Source: Shouchella clausii
Lineage (GTDB): Bacteria > Bacillota > Bacilli > Bacillales > Bacillaceae_D
DNA length: 64,000 bases
Reading direction: 5' to 3'
Assembly: GCF_001598215.1 (NCBI RefSeq)
Contig: NZ_BCXJ01000006.1
Location: 186,001-250,000 of the forward strand
The position numbers and the translations under genes are program-made. Shown piece after piece: positions 45,444 through 52,798 of this stretch (positions are counted from its first letter, which is position 1; each line of letters opens with the position of its first letter). The notes below the pieces were generated by a model that had not been told where the DNA came from, made no database searches, and saw only the letters and a program-made list of their open reading frames with translations.

Positions 45444-46106
45444 TTAATCGTGGATTTTCGAGACATGGGTAATGTGAGGGAGCCTTTCTAGTTCCAAAAG
45501 CAGCGCTTTATCGACATTTTGGTCGACTTCTATCACCATTAACGCGGTTTCCCCTTTTTCTTTGCGCGACACTTCCATATGCCCGATATTCAATTGATGT
45601 TTTGCGAGGAGGTTGCTAACTGCGGCAATCACGCCATAGCGGTCAAGATGGGCAACCAATATAGCCGGATGGTTTCCTGATAAACGTAGTGCAAATCCAT
45701 TTAACTCGACAATTTCAATTTTGCCTCCGCCAATCGAAACGCCGACAAGGTCTAAGCGTTTATCGCCTTTTGTCAGCTTGATCCGGCATGTATTAGGGTG
45801 GTGGACGACTGCTTCTTCTTCATGGAGATGAACCTCCAGTGCTGCTTCTTTTGCATGGTAGAAAGCATCGCGGATGCGCTCATCGTTCGTGTCGTAATCA
45901 AGCAAGCCACCTACAACGGCGACATCCGTCCCGTGCCCACGGTACGTTTTCGCAAAAGAACCGTAGAAATGTACATCTGCCCGTTCAGGGGCTTCAGCAA
46001 AAAGGGCACGCGCCACTTTGCCAATCCGTGCCGCTCCAGCGGTGTGAGAACTCGAAGGGCCAATCATAACAGGGCCGATAATATCAAAAACCGTCCGATA
46101 TTTCAT
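45444..46106 (-). CDS. sdaAB: L-serine dehydratase, iron-sulfur-dependent, beta subunit
   Basis: 220-aa partner of SdaAA. The conserved opening MKYRTVFDIIGPVMIGPSSS and HTAGAARIG form the serine-binding region. The C-terminal ACT domain (about 148-220, AILVAHLDRYGVIAAVSNLL) is a regulatory fold. The ATG at 46106 has GGAGGG upstream and matches the family start. A terminator hairpin stands about 25 nt before this start with no room for a promoter between. Confidence 0.96.
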   Translation of the reverse strand: MKYRTVFDIIGPVMIGPSSSHTAGAARIGKVARALFAEAPERADVHFYGSFAKTYRGHGTDVAVVGGLLDYDTNDERIRDAFYHAKEAALEVHLHEEEAVVHHPNTCRIKLTKGDKRLDLVGVSIGGGKIEIVELNGFALRLSGNHPAILVAHLDRYGVIAAVSNLLAKHQLNIGHMEVSRKEKGETALMVIEVDQNVDKALLLELERLPHITHVSKIHD

Positions 46107-46130
46107 TACCATCCCTCCATTTTTAAGGAA

Positions 46131-46172
46131 AAAGAAGACTGCCATCTTCTTATGGGGAATGGGCAGCCTTCG
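46131..46172 (-). terminator. Terminator or attenuator hairpin between degV and sdaAB
   Basis: On the minus strand GAAGGCTGCCCAT / ATGGCAGTCTTC (one G-U, one bulged C), followed by TTTTTCC. It starts at the degV stop and ends about 25 nt before the sdaAB start. Confidence 0.75.
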
Positions 46173-46176
46173 ATTT

Positions 46177-47037
46177 TTACTTTTGCTCTGCTTCTGTCAT
46201 TGACAGCGAAACCGTCCCAGGACCAACATGAGCGCCAATGACTGCGCCAATTTCTGTAATCGTCAGCGATTGTACTTGAAAACGGGCTTTCACCTCATTG
46301 GCCAACTCATTTGCAAGCGTCTCATTGACAGCGTGAGAAATGCCGACATGAACGTTCTTGTTTCCATATGCTTCTTCTAGCAATGCAAGCATTTTTGCGA
46401 TTGCTTTTTTCTGCCCTCTTACTTTTTCTTTGGCATACACTTCGCCGTCCTCTGACAGGGAAAGAAGTGGTTTCATTTTTAACAACGTGCCGATAAGGGC
46501 AGACGCCTTGCCGATACGGCCATTCTTTTCCAAGAACTCCAGCGTGTCCACCAAGAAATAAACAGTCGTTTGTTCAAGAAGTTCTTCAAAGCGCTTTTGG
46601 CATTCTGCCAGTGTTGCCCCTTTTGCTGCCAGTTTTGCCACTTCCACGACAATAATTCCGATCGCATACGAGGCGCGCTTGGAATCATATACATGAACAT
46701 CAAGTTCTCCCTTAAGCGACTCTTTCGCAATTAGAGCAGCTTGTAGAGTTCCGCTCATTTTTGCCGAAAGATGGATCGACATAATTTCCTTGGCGCCATC
46801 CTGTGCCAGGCTACGGTACAATTCTTCGAATTGGTTTGGCGATGGCTGAGACGTTTTCGGCATTTCGCTCGCTTGCTGCAACTTTTCATAAAATGCAGGC
46901 GGCGTCAACGTGACACCATCCTCGAATTGCTCATTGCCAAAATGAACGTTAAGCGGAATAACGGTAATCCCATGTGCTTCTGCTAATTCCTTAGGAATGT
47001 CTGCCGTGCTGTCTGTGACAATTTTCACCTTCTCCAA
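46177..47037 (-). CDS. DegV family fatty acid-binding protein (FakB-like)
   Basis: 286-aa two-domain protein with the DegV/EDD fold. The opening VKIVTDSTADIPKEL, the SQPSPNQFEELY stretch and IHLSAKMSGTLQAALIAKE are family motifs; lipid-contact residues (TSQPS, SGT) are in place. FakB proteins hold a fatty acid in the carboxyl-bound form for phosphorylation by FakA. Here the gene lies right after fakA, which supports a FakA-FakB pair; in B. subtilis no degV gene is at this position. The exact fatty acid preference cannot be read from sequence. Confidence 0.9.
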   Translation of the reverse strand: MEKVKIVTDSTADIPKELAEAHGITVIPLNVHFGNEQFEDGVTLTPPAFYEKLQQASEMPKTSQPSPNQFEELYRSLAQDGAKEIMSIHLSAKMSGTLQAALIAKESLKGELDVHVYDSKRASYAIGIIVVEVAKLAAKGATLAECQKRFEELLEQTTVYFLVDTLEFLEKNGRIGKASALIGTLLKMKPLLSLSEDGEVYAKEKVRGQKKAIAKMLALLEEAYGNKNVHVGISHAVNETLANELANEVKARFQVQSLTITEIGAVIGAHVGPGTVSLSMTEAEQK

Positions 47038-47110
47038 ACGATCCCCTCCCCGTTATCGTCCATGCTCCTTATGCCCTTCCATACATGTTCTCGTCCCTTA
47101 TGAAGACGGA

Positions 47111-48784
47111 TCATTCGACTGAAAAAATGTACGAGTACAACGGCTGTCCGCCCTCAACAATATCGACTTCCATGTCGGCATGGCGTTCATTGACGTAAGC
47201 TTCAATTTGACTTGTATCTTCTGCGGTAGCATCTTCGCCCGTTATAATGGTCAACACTTCTGCTTCCTCATCAATCATTTCATCAAGGAGCTTTTTCGCC
47301 ACGTCTTGTTTACGAGGGCCACAAGCAATGATTTTTTTGTCGGCTATCCCCATAAAATCGCCCTTGTTGATCGTCTGATTATCCATTTGCGTATCCCTGA
47401 CTGCGTACGTTAACTCGCCCGTTTTTACTTCCTTTATTGCCTCGGCCATTGCTGCGGCGTTGTCTTGTAAACTGTTTGATGGATTAAATGCGAGCAACGC
47501 TGCTAAACCTTGGGGAACCGTTTTCGTCGCCACGACTTCAGCGTCCGCTTCGCTTACTTCTGCAGCCTGTTTGGCAGCCATGACGATATTGCCGTTGTTT
47601 GGCAAAATAATGACTTGTTTGGCATTGGCTTTTTGAATAGCTTGGACAATGTCTTCTGTGCTTGGGTTCATCGTCTGCCCGCCAGCAATGACTTGGTCAG
47701 CGCCAAGGCCCTTAAACAATTTCTCAATCCCTGAACCCATTGCGACCGTCACAATCGCAAACTCTGCTTTCGGCCGTGCCGTTGCTGGGGCATGCCTATT
47801 GTCGCTGTCGTTTGTAAGGCGTGCGTGCTGCTCGCGCATATTTTCAATTTTCACTTGCATGAGCGGCCCATACGCTTGCGCCTCTGTCAACACTTCGCCT
47901 GGATATTCCGCATGGATGTGCACTTTTAATAAATCGTCATCTGATACAACAAGAAGGGAATCACCGTACTCACTTAATTTTTCTCGAAAAGCTTCTTCAT
48001 GAAATGGCTGCTTTTCCAGTTTTTCACGGTCAAAACGCACCATCAACTCCGTGCAATAGCCGAATTCAATAGCGCCCGTTTCCATATGAGACTGGGCATT
48101 TTGCGCATGGAAGTGCTCTGCATTAATCAAATCGCCTATATTTGGCTCTGCCAACAAGCTTGGTTTCCGCTCGCCTGTAAGCGCTTGTAGAAAGCCAGCA
48201 TAAATATAAACAAGCCCTTGCCCGCCTGAATCGACAACGCCAACCTCTTTTAAGACAGGAAGCAAGTCCGGCGTGCTTGCTAGGGAGCGCTCCGCCGCTT
48301 TGATAATTGTTGTTAAAAACGACGTAAAGTCTGTCTCTTTTTTCGCTGCCTGCTCGGCTGCTTTGGCGGTGTCTTTTGCTACAGTCAAAATCGTCCCTTC
48401 GACCGGCTTCATCACCGCTTTATAAGCAGTGGCAACGCCCGCTTGCAATGCTTTTGCAAATTGCTCAGTCGTCAATTCGCTGTGACGTTCCACCGCCTTG
48501 GAAAAACCTCTGAACAATTGCGATAAAATGACGCCTGAGTTCCCTCGCGCGCCCATTAAAAGCCCTTTCGCAAAAGCACTAGCAACTTCACCCACGTCCC
48601 CTTGCTGGGACTTCTGGATTTCTTTGACGCCAGAAGTAATCGTCAAATTCATGTTTGTTCCCGTATCCCCGTCTGGAACCGGAAATACGTTAAGCGAATC
48701 AACAACATCCGCTTTGTTCGCTAGCTCGCTTGCCCCCTCTATAAACATATGGGCAAGCGTCTCGCCATTCAATTTCTTGCTCAC
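47111..48784 (-). CDS. fakA: Fatty acid kinase catalytic subunit FakA (YloV)
   Basis: 557-aa kinase that phosphorylates FakB-bound fatty acids so exogenous fatty acids can enter phospholipid synthesis. The N-terminal DhaL-type ATP domain has NVFPVPDGDTGTNMNLT with the three Mg-binding Asp residues, ARGNSGVILSQLFRG and VDSGGQGLVYIYAG. The C-terminal half is the FakB-interacting region (VIAGGQTMNPSTEDI; ILPNNGNIVMAA). The GTG at 48784 has GGGGGAAG upstream; the earlier ATG is less likely. It follows the Asp23 gene by 22 nt and precedes degV. Confidence 0.95.
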   Translation of the reverse strand: MSKKLNGETLAHMFIEGASELANKADVVDSLNVFPVPDGDTGTNMNLTITSGVKEIQKSQQGDVGEVASAFAKGLLMGARGNSGVILSQLFRGFSKAVERHSELTTEQFAKALQAGVATAYKAVMKPVEGTILTVAKDTAKAAEQAAKKETDFTSFLTTIIKAAERSLASTPDLLPVLKEVGVVDSGGQGLVYIYAGFLQALTGERKPSLLAEPNIGDLINAEHFHAQNAQSHMETGAIEFGYCTELMVRFDREKLEKQPFHEEAFREKLSEYGDSLLVVSDDDLLKVHIHAEYPGEVLTEAQAYGPLMQVKIENMREQHARLTNDSDNRHAPATARPKAEFAIVTVAMGSGIEKLFKGLGADQVIAGGQTMNPSTEDIVQAIQKANAKQVIILPNNGNIVMAAKQAAEVSEADAEVVATKTVPQGLAALLAFNPSNSLQDNAAAMAEAIKEVKTGELTYAVRDTQMDNQTINKGDFMGIADKKIIACGPRKQDVAKKLLDEMIDEEAEVLTIITGEDATAEDTSQIEAYVNERHADMEVDIVEGGQPLYSYIFSVE

Positions 48785-48806
48785 TTTGTCTTCCCCCTTC
48801 TGGATC

Positions 48807-49169
48807 CTAAGGATTCGCGACGCGAACCCCTTGCACAAAAATGTTCACCGATTCCACTTCAAGCCCAAGCATTTTCTCTAAATCGTATTTCACTTTTGTT
48901 TGGACCATATGGGCGACTTCCGAAATTTTTGTGCCATAACTTACGATAATGTACATATCAATGTGGAGTTCTTCCCCTTCTTCACGGGTAATAACGCCCC
49001 GACGGAAGTTTTCTTTTCCTAACAGCTCCGCTAATCCGTCTTTAAAGTGTTTTTGTGAGGCCATGCCGACAATGCCGTAGCAATCAATCGCTGCGCCTCC
49101 TGCAATCGTTGCAACCACATCTTGTGACACATCGACTGTACCAAGCTCCGTTTTCATTTCAATTGTCAT
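48807..49169 (-). CDS. yloU: Asp23/Gls24 family envelope stress response protein (YloU)
   Basis: 120-aa Asp23-type protein. The block [25 protein letters not shown] and the C-terminal [23 protein letters not shown] are the family signature. In Staphylococcus Asp23 is membrane-associated through partner proteins and linked to cell wall stress. The ATG at 49169 has AAGGAGG upstream; the frame before it is shadow sequence. It is divergent from rpmB and is the first gene of the yloU-fakA-degV run. Confidence 0.93.
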   Translation of the reverse strand: MTIEMKTELGTVDVSQDVVATIAGGAAIDCYGIVGMASQKHFKDGLAELLGKENFRRGVITREEGEELHIDMYIIVSYGTKISEVAHMVQTKVKYDLEKMLGLEVESVNIFVQGVRVANP

Positions 49170-49277
49170 TGCTCTGCCTCCTTCAATTAGTAACCATACG
49201 TATCGCCATTTTACTATATCGCCTTCCATTTTAAAAGCTTTTGATTTGCGTCAAGCCTTTTTACTTGTCTTTTTTTA

Positions 49278-49306
49278 TTGCGTTATGGAAAGGCCTATGC
49301 TAAGAT
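49278..49306 (+). promoter_or_regulatory. Probable SigA promoter of rpmB
   Basis: TTGCGT (49278-49283), 17-nt spacer, TAAGAT (49301-49306) with TGC before the -10 (extended -10). It lies about 55 nt upstream of the rpmB ATG. Confidence 0.65.
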
Positions 49307-49362
49307 GTTTGAGTAACGTTGACTACGTGTTTTTGTCGAGATTGTTAAGGAGGTGGCACTAC

Positions 49363-49551
49363 ATGGCTCGTGAATGCTATATAACCGGTCGTAAAGCGCG
49401 TTCTGGGAATAAGCGCTCTCATGCAATGAATAAATCAAAGCGTCGCTTTGGTGCAAACGTACAGAAAGTTCGTATCTTGGTAGACGGAAAGCCGAAGCGT
49501 GTATATGTTTCGGCGCGCGCCCTTAAATCAGGAAAAGTAGAACGCGTATAA
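49363..49551 (+). CDS. rpmB: 50S ribosomal protein L28
   Basis: 62-aa basic protein of the large subunit. The sequence [20 protein letters not shown] and [15 protein letters not shown] are typical of Bacillus L28; the first Cys is not part of a four-Cys zinc set, so this is the zinc-independent form. The ATG at 49363 is preceded by AAGGAGGTGG. It is on the plus strand, divergent from yloU, the same inverted orientation as in B. subtilis, and ends in a strong terminator. Confidence 0.98.
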   Translation: MARECYITGRKARSGNKRSHAMNKSKRRFGANVQKVRILVDGKPKRVYVSARALKSGKVERV

Positions 49552-49557
49552 ATACGC

Positions 49558-49589
49558 AAAAAAACACCGCAGTTGCTGCGGTGTTTTTT
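49558..49589 (+). terminator. Intrinsic terminator after rpmB
   Basis: Arms ACACCGCA / TGCGGTGT with loop GTTGC, flanked by A-run before and six T after; about 10 nt after the rpmB stop. Confidence 0.9.
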
Positions 49590-49722
49590 ACAGCTTTGTT
49601 AGTTGTTCGAGTTCGCTATTCATTCGCGCTTAAACCAGCCAATTTCTCCTCTCTTAATTCTCAGAAATATTGCACGTAAGTAAATTCACATCTAGCCTTA
49701 TTTAAATCTGTTTATAACAAGC

Positions 49723-50650
49723 CTAAGAAATAACGGGGATAGTATTTTCTATCCTGTCCCTCATATTGTCTAAGGAATTCCTAATAGTTGAATGAACTTC
49801 AGCTGATTTTAATGTATGTCGAAAAAATAAAAAAGAATACAATCGCCTATACTCTAAGAAAAACGGAATCAATTTTAATTGTTCTTTTGAGAAAGTAGAT
49901 TTTTCACGATAACCTTCAAGAAAATGACTGATAAAATAATGATAAAATTCGAGAGTAGATTCCCTTTTTCGCCGATATTCTTCTAGTGCATGAAATATTG
50001 GGATAGAAAAATCATACGCATACCTGCTTTTTCGAACATCTCCAAAGTCTAACACATACATATTATTTTACTTAACAATAGATTTCGAATATGTAAGTCG
50101 TGATGTACTACACCATAAACATCATTGCTCGTAGGCATTGTAGCAAGCCTGTCCACAAACGTTATCCATTTGTCTTCAATCATTTGACCAGAACCTTCAA
50201 AGAAACGATCAAAATCTATATCATGATTCCACTCTAGAAAATGTCTACTATTGTTATTTGCATGGTTTTTTGCTATTTCATGCATATGCCCTAACGTCCG
50301 CCCCCACTGCTTAATAAGAGAAGCGTCCTCATAATTAGACAAAATACTCCCTTCAACCCGGGAAAATGCCAATATATAATAACTTTTATTGCCCTCCTGA
50401 ACAAATTCATAAGTGTTCTTATTCCTTGATTGAATCAGCTCTGGAGTATGTACTCCGTGTTTGGACATTAACTGAATAATCTCTAGTTCGCTTAACAAGC
50501 TTTGTTCTTTGTGCTTTTCCGTATCCAAGAACTTAATTACAACATCTTTGTCTTTACTAAATAAACGTTATCATCGAACCCTCCAAGGAACTCAAGATCA
50601 AGGTTTAGTCCGTATAGCCTTTTTGCATGCTCTATAACATTTTTATCCAT
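49723..50650 (-). pseudogene. Aminoglycoside phosphotransferase (APH/choline kinase) family protein, frameshifted
   Basis: A phosphotransferase-fold gene broken by two single-base shifts. It begins at an ATG at 50650 with GGGAGG upstream; the frame is lost near 50558-50563 (a T seems missing in a short T-run) and again near 50060-50071. Joined across the shifts it encodes about 300 residues with the catalytic loop VVHHDLHIRNLLL and then the metal motif VLDFGDV, in the correct spacing, followed by SRYAYDFSIPIF. The region is clearly more AT-rich than its neighbours, and the gene is not at this place in B. subtilis, which suggests later acquisition followed by decay. A sequencing error at either shift cannot be excluded. 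Substrate unknown. Confidence 0.82.
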
Positions 50651-50681
50651 TATAACCTCCCAAAATAGATATACAAAAATT

Positions 50682-50723
50682 GACCTCCAAACTAGAGAAG
50701 ATTTTTCTCTACCTTTGGAGGTC
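50682..50723 (-). terminator. Intrinsic terminator after spoVM
   Basis: Perfect 10-bp outer arms GACCTCCAAA / TTTGGAGGTC with an inner AGAGAA/TTCTCT stem, then ATTTTTG on the minus strand. It lies about 28 nt after the spoVM stop and just before the pseudogene start. Confidence 0.85.
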
Positions 50724-50750
50724 GGGTTCTAGCGGTGGTGTTTTTTTATC

Positions 50751-50831
50751 TTATTCTTTTTTAAATGAGCCAAGCATTGCTCGAACAAATCCTCCTAAAA
50801 ACTTCGGCAGCTTGATCGTATAAAATTTCAT
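50751..50831 (-). CDS. spoVM: Stage V sporulation protein SpoVM
   Basis: 26-aa amphipathic peptide that recognises the convex forespore membrane and anchors SpoIVA for spore coat and cortex formation. The sequence MKFYTIKLPKFLGGFVRAML differs from B. subtilis SpoVM mainly at one residue in this stretch (F for I), and ends GSFKKE instead of GSFRKD. The ATG at 50831 is preceded by GAGGAGGAG. The product is made in the mother cell. It lies between rpe and the pseudogene; in B. subtilis thiN lies between rpe and spoVM but here there is no thiN. Confidence 0.97.
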   Translation of the reverse strand: MKFYTIKLPKFLGGFVRAMLGSFKKE

Positions 50832-50843
50832 TGCTCCTCCTCC

Positions 50844-50957
50844 TCAAGCACTGGCAATCAGGCACGCCTGAACAATAAATTTTGCGAGCACACGCCAAAC
50901 CGAGATTTGCCCTTCATTTGAATGAGTCAGCAGCCTGATTTGCCGCTCTCCTTTCAT
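50844..50957 (-). CDS. Possible 37-aa ORF directly upstream of spoVM
   Basis: An ATG-started frame (opening MKGERQIRLLTHSNEGQISV) whose TGA overlaps the ribosome site of spoVM. The C-terminal ~15 residues are hydrophobic. There is only a weak ribosome site (AAGG) before the ATG. I recognise no family. It may be a leader ORF coupled to spoVM or just open leader sequence; the tight stop/ribosome-site overlap is the main argument for coding. Confidence 0.3.
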   Translation of the reverse strand: MKGERQIRLLTHSNEGQISVWRVLAKFIVQACLIASA

Positions 50958-50999
50958 GAGGTCAAACGCCTTCTTGACGTGTCCACCCGTAGTTATTAT

Positions 51000-51008
51000 T
51001 AGACTATG
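51000..51008 (-). promoter_or_regulatory. Possible mother-cell (SigE/SigK-type) -10 element upstream of spoVM
   Basis: CATAGTCTA on the minus strand fits CATAnnnTA of SigK and most of the SigE -10. No clear -35 is seen. It would give a ~160-nt leader before spoVM, between the rpe stop and the small ORF. Confidence 0.35.
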
Positions 51009-51080
51009 CAGCAAGAGGAAAAATCAGACCTGTTTTCCTAGGCGTCACAAGGGTTTTAACATGAGGGTGATTCGCTGCGT

Positions 51081-51728
51081 TTACTGCCCGCGGATTTGCG
51101 CAATCGCTTTTGCTAAATCGGCTTCCTTGAACACCGCCGACCCAGCAACGAGAATCGTCGCTCCTGCTTGGACACATTGTTGTGCTGTCGTCGGGTTGAT
51201 GCCGCCGTCTACTTGAATGTCCACTGGAAGTTGACGTTCATCAATCATGGCACGGAGCTTTTTAATATTGGCAAGCGCCCCTGGAATAAACGATTGTCCA
51301 CCAAAACCGGGATTGACAGTCATCTGCAGCACATAATCGACATCTGCAAGCACAGGCTCAGCCGCATAAGCAGGAGTACCAGGATTCAAAACAATGCCCG
51401 CTTTCATGCCTGCTTCTTTTATAGCGGCAACCGTCCGGTGCAAATGGGCTCCCGCTTCGACATGGACACTGAGGCAATCGGCGCCTGCTTGCTGAAAAAA
51501 CGCAATTTGTTTTTCAGGCTGCTCGACCATTAAATGGACGTCTAATGGAAGATCTGTATAAGGGCGGATCGCTTCCACCATTTGGTGTCCAAATGTAATT
51601 GGCGGCACAAATTTCCCGTCCATCACATCGACATGAATCCAGTCTGCGCCTGCATCGTCACAAGCTTGGACCGTCTCCCCCATTCTTGAAAAATCACCCG
51701 CTAAAATCGAAGGCGCTACTTTGATCAT
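51081..51728 (-). CDS. rpe: Ribulose-phosphate 3-epimerase
   Basis: 215-aa TIM-barrel enzyme interconverting ribulose-5-phosphate and xylulose-5-phosphate in the pentose phosphate pathway. Signatures: KVAPSILAGDF, WIHVDVMDGKFVPPITFG (metal His and Asp), HLMVEQPEKQI, VNPGFGGQSFIPG and VDGGINPTTA. The ATG at 51728 follows AAAAAAGGAGATATTAAC; the upstream part of the frame is rsgA shadow. It follows rsgA by one base. Confidence 0.97.
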   Translation of the reverse strand: MIKVAPSILAGDFSRMGETVQACDDAGADWIHVDVMDGKFVPPITFGHQMVEAIRPYTDLPLDVHLMVEQPEKQIAFFQQAGADCLSVHVEAGAHLHRTVAAIKEAGMKAGIVLNPGTPAYAAEPVLADVDYVLQMTVNPGFGGQSFIPGALANIKKLRAMIDERQLPVDIQVDGGINPTTAQQCVQAGATILVAGSAVFKEADLAKAIAQIRGQ

Positions 51729-51729
51729 G

Positions 51730-52611
51730 TTAATATCTCCTTTTTTGATCTTGAATTTCATGTAAAAACTGCAAATAGTGTTTGTAGCGGAGAGAATCAA
51801 CATCCCCAGTTTTTACTGCACCCTTAATGGCACACTTAGGCTCCTTGTCATGAAGGCAGCCTCTAAATTTACAGTCATCCATCAAGCTTAAAAACTCAGG
51901 AAAACAAAAGCGGAGATCCTCCGCTTCTATGTTCGTAAACTCCAGTGAGCTAAACCCAGGCGTATCAGCGACAAGGCCTTCACCAATTGGCAAAAGTTCA
52001 GTATGCCTTGTTGTATGCCGTCCCCGTCCAAGATGCCTTGATATTTCATTCGTTTCAATGTTTGCCTCTGGGGCAAGCGCATTCAATAACGAAGACTTCC
52101 CGACTCCAGACTGGCCAGCGATCACAGACACTTGGTTTGCCAACAACGGGAGCAATTCGCTAGGATCGTCGGCCTGTTTCGTCGACGTATATAGCACGGG
52201 ATAGCCGATTTGCCCATAAACAGCCATTTGCCGAGTTAGGGCATCCCGTTCACTCGCCTCTAGCAAATCAGTTTTGCTAATGACCAACACAGGCTTAATG
52301 TCATGTTGTTCGATATGTACCAAAAAGCGATCCAACAAGAGCGTATGAAAATCTGGCTCCTTTGCCGAAAAGACAAGAATCGCCTGATCAACATTGGCAA
52401 TAGGTGGACGGTTGAGCTGATTTTTCCGCTCTTTAATTGCCATCACATAGCCGTCCGTTTCATTTTCCGCCTCAAATTCGACATAGTCGCCAACAAGCGG
52501 CGTCTGCTTGCGCTTCCGAAAGACGCCTCTGCCTCGGCATTGGATAAGCGCCCCTTCGCTTTGTACATAGTAAAAGCCAGAGAGCGCTTTGACAATCAGT
52601 CCTTCTGGCAT
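51730..52611 (-). CDS. rsgA: Ribosome small subunit-dependent GTPase RsgA (CpgA)
   Basis: 293-aa circularly permuted GTPase for late 30S maturation. N-terminal OB domain (about 1-70), then VISKTDLL (G4), GQSGVGKSSLLNAL (G1), DTPGFSSL (G3), and a C-terminal zinc site with CKFRGCLHDKEPKCAIK (Cys-Cys-His-Cys). It lies between prkC and rpe as in B. subtilis. Upstream is an unusual 187-nt hairpin-rich gap. Confidence 0.97.
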   Translation of the reverse strand: MPEGLIVKALSGFYYVQSEGALIQCRGRGVFRKRKQTPLVGDYVEFEAENETDGYVMAIKERKNQLNRPPIANVDQAILVFSAKEPDFHTLLLDRFLVHIEQHDIKPVLVISKTDLLEASERDALTRQMAVYGQIGYPVLYTSTKQADDPSELLPLLANQVSVIAGQSGVGKSSLLNALAPEANIETNEISRHLGRGRHTTRHTELLPIGEGLVADTPGFSSLEFTNIEAEDLRFCFPEFLSLMDDCKFRGCLHDKEPKCAIKGAVKTGDVDSLRYKHYLQFLHEIQDQKRRY

Positions 52612-52798
52612 ACCATTCCTCTCTTTCCTGTTGGATTTTCATGAGCACGCGTTTATCTTTAAAGTCCTGCTCGTTTATTGAAAGAAGGGCGCGTTTCCAC
52701 GCCCTCAGACTGTAGACAAACGCTCGCATACGTCGTCGAGCGTTTTCTATCAGTCTGTGATGATGTAGGTCGTTGACAACATCAGGCGTTTCCTCGCC
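52612..52798 (-). other. Structured intergenic region between prkC and rsgA
   Basis: 187 nt with four successive inverted repeats: 52785-52798 (GGCG/CGCC), 52761-52784 (TGATGT/ACATCA), 52706-52757 (outer CAGACTG/CAGTCTG enclosing AAACGCTCG/CGAGCGTTT) and 52686-52705 (AGGGCG/CGCCCT). The first and last share a GGAAACGC loop sequence. The last is followed on the minus strand by TTCTTTC, a weak T-run, so part may be a terminator for prkC. No ORF with a proper start is evident. Confidence 0.6.

Noticed and set aside
49723-50528. Two separate genes in the phosphotransferase region
   Set aside because: The two open frames together carry one continuous kinase fold with the catalytic loop at the end of one and the metal motif at the start of the other; a split pseudogene explains this better.
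50956-51216. Plus-strand open frame over the 3' end of rpe
   Set aside because: It is the antisense shadow of rpe with no ribosome site and no recognisable product.
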